A stretch of 64,000 nucleotides of DNA from Lepraria neglecta (taxonomy: Eukaryota; Ascomycota; Lecanoromycetes; Lecanorales; Stereocaulaceae). The DNA is taken from positions 930,001-994,000 of the forward strand of contig CM065650.1 of NCBI GenBank assembly GCA_033220425.1, written 5' to 3'. A program made the translations under genes and the position numbers. How positions within the stretch are numbered: position 1 is the first letter of the stretch; each line of letters opens with the position of its first letter. Under the pieces are notes generated by a model, which saw only the letters and a program-made list of their open reading frames with translations, did no database searches and had not been told where the DNA came from. Positions 57,243-64,000 of the stretch are shown here, piece after piece.

Positions 57243-58094
57243 GGTGGACTTTTCAGCAGAGTCTCGCTACTCTTGCACCTTAATGTCTTCTGGTCAACGT
57301 TCGAGCTTGGGACGCGGGAGCCATGTCGAGTCAGGTCTTGGCAGTTTTGTAGCAGATCGCCCCTAAAGCTTCCCCCGGGAGATAAAGCTTGGCCCCAGAA
57401 ATACCAACCTTAGATCCCCTGCTTTAGGTACGCTTCTAAGGGCGAGACGAATGGTATGTCACCTCGCTACCCTTTCACATCTTCTATTGGCTCAACACAT
57501 AACTACCAAAGTCGAGACACAATGCACCTGGTAGAGCTATTCCTCGCTGATACACTGAGAGCCTTCATCCGCTTCATCTGTTCGATTGACAAGGCCACGC
57601 AGTCGAAGGACAAGCTGTAGATAAGTTCAAGCCAAGCTGGGTGCCTCTGTTTTTCTTTATCTCTTGATTGCTGAATATCTGAGCTAAAGCGTTTACTGCG
57701 AGATCCATACCAGGTGGCGATGTGCCTTTGCAATTAGACAAGTGAAAACGATACCCCGAGCTGAATGTGAGTCGAGGCAGCCCCCCGATGGCTCTGGGCG
57801 CTTTGTAAGTGTCACCAATAGCATGTACTCCGCACAGATTTTCTACATTTAGCTACGTGTAATGCAGCAGCTTCCAGCAAAGACAGACATCAATCGCACA
57901 GTCTTATTTGCTGTTCTAAAGACCCTTCCCTAGCGTGGGTAAGACTCGCGGCATTACTGCATTAGACCCTGCTGTTCTTTGCATGGTCTAGAATTACCGA
58001 TATCCTTGTCAGACTCTCAGCCTCATGTGTTTATATAAGCGGCCCCCCGCCCTGTTGCGAGCAATCTTCTCGCCTGTTGGATTCTTCGCCCAAA
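57243..58094. promoter_or_regulatory. Divergent region AME1 / ankyrin fragment, with TATA box
   Basis: A TTATATAAG element at 58031-58039 stands about 60 bp before the ATG at 58095. The rest of the 850 bp shows no coding or RNA feature. Confidence 0.5.
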
Positions 58095-59163
58095 ATGATG
58101 AACGCTTTGATTAACGTGGGATGGAACTGGAGCAAGCCAGCGGTGAGGAAGTGGAACTTCTCAGAAGAAGAATTTGCTACAAAAATTTGGCGTCTTAATG
58201 AAACAGAACTTCAGGACCTCTACAAACAGGTCAAGCTAGATAATCTTGGTCAGGAAATTAGCAGAGGTGTTAATTTCATGAGGAACCCGAGCATTTTAGA
58301 TATCCCTTCAGCCATCAGCAAACGCACCAACCAGAAGAATCGACTTGAGCTGATCGAGAACCGGATGAAGCATAACGGGTGGGAACCCCATCCCAACCGG
58401 AACAGGGACACCATACCTCTTGCTCGAAGTTTTTTCGCGGGACTCATTTTTGGAAATGGAAAGAGCATGCGAAGACACGCACTGGACCTAGCATTTCTAC
58501 ACGTGAAAGAAAAGACTACTCGAGAGGAAATGCTTGGACTTTCTCCTCTGGAGGATGCCGAGGAGTACGGCGTCATCGACGAGACTACTACATCTGTATC
58601 AAAACCACTCAGAATCTCAGCTAAATCACCAGACGACATCCAAGTCGATCAAGGCAGCCACACGGAAACAATGGGCAGTCCTCCGGATCTAGCTCAAGAA
58701 GATGAACACAGCAAGAAAAAAGAGGCCTTGATCTTAACCATGTCTAGTCTGAGCGACAAGCTACGAATGCTCAGTACCAAAGAAGATGACGAGGTCGTTC
58801 TCTCGGAAATGGAAGTACATCATCTCACCAACAACCTCAGCATTGTCACAGAATTTGCCACTTACGACCTTGACTCACCAGAGAGTGAGATCCCAATGGC
58901 GAAACAGCCAACTTGGCATGATCTCCTTGCGGGTCCCCGCCCTCCAAAGCAAGATATTCGACCCAGATGATCCGTCTTTCGACCTGACGCGTGTGCTCCT
59001 CTGGGCTGCCAGTGAAGGCCACACTATCTTGATCAATCCCATGCTCAACCTTAGGGCAGATGTTCAGGCAAAGCAAAATGGCTGTACTGCACTTATGCTT
59101 GCTGTGGGCAAAGGACATCTCGAACCAGCGCAGCAGATTGTTTCAGCTGGCGCAACCGCTTAA
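58095..59163 (+). pseudogene. Ankyrin-repeat accessory gene, frame-broken and truncated
   Basis: The first frame (58095-58970, about 291 residues) starts MMNALINVGWNWSKPAVRKW and is helical and charged, with RRHALDLAFLHVKEKTTREE, but fits no domain I know. It ends at TGA just where the neighbouring frame opens into SKIFDPDDPSFDLTRVLLWAASEGH and GCTALMLAVGKGHLEPAQQI, which are one and a half ankyrin repeats ending at TAA 59161. A one-base shift around 58930-58950 would join both. Normal ankyrin proteins of this kind have many repeats, so the 3' part is missing. It could be expressed as two short proteins, but an eroded accessory gene is more likely. Confidence 0.6.
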
Positions 59164-59164
59164 G

Positions 59165-59735
59165 AGCCTAGAACAACAAGGAAGCTGGAGGTCGGGGCCG
59201 CAAGACTACCCTCTTGCAGTTTGGAGCTAGGTGGTTGGTTTTAAGGATCAAGGGTCGATGAGTATGTTTGCAATTTGTCGTTCACTGTAGTGTTTTCATT
59301 TCATGGAAGCACCAATAGGGTGTGAGAAGTCCTAGCCTTTCGGCGGATAGCAATGCAACTATAGCGCAAAAGGACATACGGCTCACGAATCAGGCAGATG
59401 TGATTTTTAGGTTAGGCAATGTCAATGTCATGTCTCAACGAAGTGCGTCAATAATATCAGTACTCCTTGTCAGTTTCCTTCAATCTCGGCCTGTCATTCA
59501 CGCGTAGTTAATGCGCCCCGCACGAAGAATACTGTTATGACCTGCCTAAAGAACACCAAATAGCTGGCAACTCGAAAGCAAGGGACCATGATACCACAAA
59601 TGAGGAAGCTTTTGTCGCTTTTCATACTATTAGATCCCATTCACAGGTTATCCCTGTCTTTCTGTCTTTTTCTCTTCTTCATCACGAGCGCAGAGAACAA
59701 TTGATCGGCTGATCAAGTTCTCTTCCCCCACCGGA
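59165..59735. other. Intergenic region between two ankyrin relics
   Basis: Lies between convergent relics. No recognisable feature; no continuation of ankyrin repeats from either side was found. Confidence 0.4.
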
Positions 59736-62117
59736 TCAAGGCTGTTTCGGCTTAGCTGGTTTGGAAGACATTGTCCTATTCACCAAGTCAAAAATTCTAG
59801 CCTCGGCTGATTTTTGCACACCATTACTTTCCAAAAATTGGACCACAGCTCGGCCGCCCGGACCTTTGTTGGTATGTGCATAGAAATATGGAGTCCATCC
59901 TGTTTTTGTACGAGCATTTATGTCTGCACCGCATTCCACTAACAGGTAGACCATGGATTCATGTCCGGATTTTAACGCTAGATGAAGCGGTCGTTCGCCA
60001 TTCGCCTTCGTGGTCTCAATTTCTGCTCCTCACTCGAGTAAGAGAGTGGCTATATCGTAGTGTCCATTTTTGGCCTCCAAGTGCAAAGGGGCAATTCCAA
60101 TCGTGTCATCTTGAATCCCTGCGTCAGCTCCTTGATCGGAAAGATTCGTGACGGTTGCTTCAACTCCGTCTCTGGCCGCCAAATACAAAGCAGACCTGCC
60201 AAGGTCAGCGTTGCCGACATTAATGGATGCACCTGTTTCTATGAGAAAAGCTGTCAATGCCTCCTTACTGTGTCTGGCTGCTGAATACAGCTCCTCGGCC
60301 ATGCAATCTTGGCCTTGTTTCCATGGGCCCTTCTCCTCGCTGAAAGACGTATTCTGCTTGACAATCGGCAATGACAATTGTTCATTCTTGCTTTCAAGGC
60401 TGTCATCACCTCCGACTGCGCCTTTCTCAGAGATTTTTGGCTATCCGCCTCTGGCCTGCAAAAGTTCCACCACCTGTGGTGCGCCCTGGAAACATGCGAT
60501 GTGAAGTGCTGTCACTCCTTTGTTATTTGGTATTTGGAGATCGGCACCAGCGTTGAGCAATGCGCTCATGGCTGCCAATCTGTCTTCGTCGTTGTCCGCA
60601 ATCCCAAATGTAATTAGTGTGTGGCCATCACGGTCTCTGATATTGATGTCGGCACCTCTTTCCAACAACAACTTCGCCATAAGGGCAGATCCACGCGCGA
60701 CAGCGAAGTGCAACGGTCTCATACCCTCCGCGTGACCGGTACCCCTAGCAACAGCTTTGTTAACATCGGCTCCATTATCGACTAGCATTCGTGCGGCATG
60801 CTCGTTCCCAGCACGAATAACATTATGGAGTGCCGTGAAACCGTCAGTGATTCGAACCGTGTTGACATCAATACCCTTGTCGAGAACCAAGTAGAAGCCG
60901 TCTCTAGAGCCCAACTTCGATGCATATCGAATTGCGTTCCAAGCATCAAATCTATAGGTCAAAACCCTTTCCTCTGAGATCGGTGAGTGCCTCCCTACGA
61001 TCTCTAGATACCCAAGACGACTGTAGAGCTTCGGCTGCAGTAGGTCTGGCTGCTGGGTTCGGGGCTAGGAGGCTAGCAATCATGCTGACCCCTCCTTCGC
61101 TGATTTTCTTGGATCTTAAGGGTTTAGTAGGGAACGAGATTTCTCCTTTGACGTAGCCAGCAATCTTGTCTGACGGTATTGGGGTGAATTGAGTCAACAC
61201 CTCATAAAGAATACAACCAAGAGCCCAGATATCTATGGCAAAGCGATGGTGTCCACCTTCTTCGAAAGCAATATCATGGGCTTCGGGAGCCATATACTGC
61301 GAAGTGCCGGAAGCTATGGGTCCTCGCTCAGTAATTCTCTTGCTGATACCGAAGTCTCCTATTTGACCCACCAGCGAGGTGCAGGCCAGACGACGAAGAT
61401 TTTCTCGGGCTTCAGGTCATGGTGGAGCCAGTCTTGACTGTATAGCACTTTCAAGCCGTCCAGCAGCTGATATGCTAGAATTTTTGCGTCTCACTCTGTC
61501 AAGGAGAGTCTTATATGATTCCGTAAGTCGCCATGCTCGAAGTACTCCATTGGCATGAACATACAGTCCTCTGACTCGAACAATCCTTCAAAATAAACGA
61601 ACATGTCACTGTGCTGTGTTCTTGTTAGCTTTCGATGGGCTCGTAGCGAAGGATATATTTACCTTGGATAACTGGATCAGAGCACGAATCTCTTTCTGAT
61701 CGCCAGTGTTTATATATCTCACACCTTTAGCAATGACTTTCACTGCTCTTTTTTTCGTTTGTCTCCCTTCCATTGTCTCTAACCATACAGACCCGGCGCC
61801 TCCTTCACCCAACTTTCCCGTCCTCTTCCATTTCGTAATTGTTTTTAAGCTTCTCACGCCATGAGGCCCTTGTGCGTTGGAGATATGTGCCGTAGTCTCT
61901 CCGTCAAAAAAGGCGTTCAGCTTGTAATTTCCACGAGTTCGTCAGACACTGGTGATAGACGATTTGTCATGTCGCGGGCAGCGAGTCGTATAGGCTCTTG
62001 CAACGCTGCGTATAAAAGAATCAGCATACGTTTTCTTCGTATTGAAAGTGCACGTGTCACAGACTGAGATTGGTTGTCCTCTACTTTAACCCTGGATCGG
62101 CTTTGTTTTTGTGACAT
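59736..62117 (-). pseudogene. Protein kinase with C-terminal ankyrin repeats, disrupted
   Basis: Reading from 62117: a short basic leader, a frame change near 61920, then the kinase N-lobe (KLGEGGAGSVWLE, KKRAVKVIAK), a likely intron (about 61615-61662), EYFEHGDLRNHIRLSLTE, a TGA at about 61496, and the catalytic loop HHDLKPEKIF, where the Mg-binding Asn is Lys. One base is missing before IGDFGISKR, followed by SGTSQYMAPEAHD and DIWALGCILYEVL. Another one-base shift (about 60960) leads to ankyrin repeats (FTALHNVIRAGNEHAARMLV, MRPLHFAVARGSALMAKLLL, VTALHIACFQGAPQVVELL, SALYLAARDG, ATLLLE then TGA, RPLHLALKSGH, ADINARTKTGWTP), ending near 59736. Two CGA-like codons appear as TGA. At least three frameshifts and two stops make this a pseudogene. 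Confidence 0.82.
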
Positions 62118-62305
62118 GCTCCTTCTCAATACCAATGTTACAATCTGGTTGCCTGGTTGCTCTTTATGCTATTCCATTGTCCTTCTCCGCTAGTCACAGG
62201 TAGAATTGTTAGCAAATAGACAGAGATGTCTATTAGTACTCCATAGATTCCTATCTCTTAGCTAGTCAGTCAATTGAGTGTTTTCTGCCATTGCAATAAC
62301 CAATA

Positions 62306-63311
62306 TCATGCCCCTAGTTGTGACCACTCACCATGTTTCGGCATCACTTCCGTTGCCGTCCGTGTATGAGAGACCTGAGGCCCCGGAATGATGCAAAGGA
62401 GCTCTTTTGCATAGGCCGCTGCTGTTGCAGCAGCATACGGTTGCCAAATTCTGTTTTTATGCGAATCGGCGTAATCACAGATTCCTCGGATCATGAGACA
62501 TGGGAATGTGTTCATGAGACCGGCCGCTTCCATCTCGAAACACAGTATATTGAGCTCTTTCCGTAGCGTTTCCCTTGTAATCTCATCCCTCATAACCTGA
62601 TTACCGGAGGCAATCAGCCCATAATGTATCAGAGGCTGATCAGGCAGGCGTTCAGGTTCAGTTCGAGAGATCTTTTCATCATCATCACAATCGGCGCAGG
62701 TGAACTTGTCTTCTGGATGCGGATACTCGGGCTTGAACAGTTTGTCCTGCTCTGGACCCGGGTGTGAACATGTTTGGCGAAGTTTCGGATAGTCAGGACC
62801 TACTTTCGAGAGCAATTTTTGAACTCTGGGTCTCTCATGAGATGCTCCGATTGTAGATTACATAACGTGTTGAGCAGCACGTCTGGTGGTTGGTTCAATG
62901 ACCCGATCCTCGCAATGCGGCCTTCTAGCTCAGTCTTTCCATTATCATACTGTATGACTCCCCCGAACGAGGCTGTAGGCTTGCAGATGACAACATCATC
63001 CAGCCGAACACCATTTTCCTCGCTGGGCACACCACCACCAACGCCAACCATCAAGCCAAATCTTATACCGGTGAATGTGGAGAGGATCTGGGTCGCCACA
63101 ACTGCAGCTGAAGTTGTGCCGGCTCTGCCCGTTCGCAACATGTAATGACGACTTTATGGGCTCCAATCTTCCCAACAGCGTAGTTGTTGTGGTCACTTTT
63201 CGGTTGCTGTGGTGCTGGATATTGCTTGTCTAGCATTGCTTTGGCGGTCGCCATCTCGATCGGTAAGGCGTAGATCTAGCCCACCGTGTATTCTCGGTGG
63301 TCTGTAGCCAT
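62306..63311 (-). pseudogene. Nucleoside-phosphorylase (PNP_UDP_1) module of a fungal NLR-type gene, disrupted
   Basis: From ATG 63311 the frame reads MATDHREYTVG, then TAG, then IYALPIEMATAKAMLDKQ. The fungal consensus here is WICALP(I/L)E, so TGG and TGC appear changed to TAG and TAC. A small deletion after KVVITC (near 63140) shifts the frame before TTSAAVVATQILSTF, GLMVGVGGGVPSEENGVRLDDVV and TASFGGVIQYDNGKTELEG; another one-base shift near 62812 precedes LSKVGPDYPKL, IHYGLIASGNQVMRDEITR, NILCFEMEAAGLMNTFPCLMIRGICDYADSHKN and the helix AAATAAAYAKELL. A good GTGAGT donor at 62331 suggests an intron, but no NB-ARC or repeat part follows. Intact relatives are sensor modules of NLRs in fungal non-self recognition. 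Confidence 0.86.
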
Positions 63312-64000
63312 TTGTGCGGGCTGAAATATCTCTTGCAGGAGATGTAGGATGAGGAGGAAGAGGAAGAGCGTTCGATCGAGCTCGTGAGCCTGAAGTTTTC
63401 TCTTTGTCAATTGAGAGGCCTGATAGGAGTCAAAAGTAAGCACAAACGAGAATTGAGGGATGTTGGTAAAGCTAAGGTCAATGAGGCTGAGTCCTCTTTA
63501 TTAATTTCAGCATCACAAGTAAGCAATGCAGGGCGTACTTTGCCAATGCAGGGCGTGATTTGGACTATAATAGTCGTTTTGGATCCACTCCTGACATAAG
63601 CTCGTGCATTGGTCATTTGGCCAATACCGTTCACTGGGATGTAATTCATTTGCTCTGAACCAAAGAGCGAAACATTGTTTCAGCAATACATCCTTGTCAG
63701 CACAGATCAGAGGAAAAACTGAATATGAGTCGGATAGTGCTAGAACAGACGGCTTGATTCTTCCACCCCTGCTCCCTGCTTACCCCTTCGACGGAAAATA
63801 GATTCCTATGAAGGCGGCCATGAACCGCTCCAATTACCGATATAAATGACGCAAGTCTCCATGTGCTCGAATGATGCTAACAAAGCTCCGCCTACTACGC
63901 TTGGGAATGGGTGGAGAATTGTGCATGTTTGTCTCATCTTGAAAGGTGTGCGATGGCCCAATGGCGCTCATTGGCGATCTCTTGCTAATGCTTGGCATTA
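63312..64000. other. Region upstream of the nucleoside-phosphorylase relic
   Basis: No gene is recognised up to the window end. A 13-bp direct repeat (CAATGCAGGGCGT) occurs at 63524-63536 and 63544-63556. Confidence 0.45.
63524..63556. repeat. 13-bp direct repeat, 20-bp period
   Basis: CAATGCAGGGCGT occurs twice with identical sequence; too short to name a mobile element. Confidence 0.6.

Overview
This is a fragment of a filamentous ascomycete (Pezizomycotina) nuclear chromosome. Introns are short (mostly 48-70 nt, GT..AG, several with CTAAT/CTGAC-type branch sites), and the gene set includes PIL1-type eisosome protein, a SUR7-family protein, a fungal FYVE-PIKfyve (Fab1), fungal AME1, Fungal_trans_2, HET, DUF7580 and purine-nucleoside-phosphorylase-type NLR domains. 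The class cannot be fixed from sequence alone; Dothideomycetes is only a guess. Exon models were built by hand from splice sites and reading phase; for most genes the summed exon length is an exact multiple of three.

Left part (1-22.5 kb), mostly housekeeping: 3' part of an ABCC transporter (+), a stand-alone LigD-type 3'-phosphoesterase gene (-), PIL1 (-), CAC2/CAF-1 subunit B (-), a divergent pair of HeLo-like fungal genes (11.9-16.3 kb), a SUR7/PalI membrane protein (-) and the Rad2/XPG nuclease (-).

Middle (23-46 kb): a broken HET-domain gene (23.2-25.2 kb) lies next to the 2541-residue lipid kinase FAB1 (-). Then come a 1673-residue protein that starts with a TPP1/Est3-like OB fold and carries two C2H2 fingers (+), an intron-containing tRNA-Val(TAC), a WDR6/Trm734-like WD40 protein with a DUF6314 domain spliced into it (+, with one apparent single-base frameshift), and a zinc-independent MDR oxidoreductase (+).

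Right part (46-64 kb) looks accessory. It holds a Fungal_trans_2 regulator without zinc cluster, a membrane-anchored fungal orphan family, a protein with a trypsin-like His-Asp-Ser triad, a decayed protein kinase, a broken ankyrin gene, a decayed kinase-ankyrin gene and a decayed nucleoside-phosphorylase NLR module. The only intact conserved gene inside it is AME1 (inner kinetochore). The decay marks (TGG to TAG, TGC to TAC, CGA to TGA, single-base indels) suggest point mutation, partly RIP-like, plus drift.

Functionally, a striking share of the intact genes serve chromosomes: histone deposition (CAC2), excision repair (XPG), end cleaning (3'-phosphoesterase), telomere capping (TPP1-like) and kinetochore (AME1). 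Two belong to eisosomes/plasma-membrane domains (PIL1, SUR7-like). The broken genes are mostly of types used by fungi for non-self recognition and programmed cell death.
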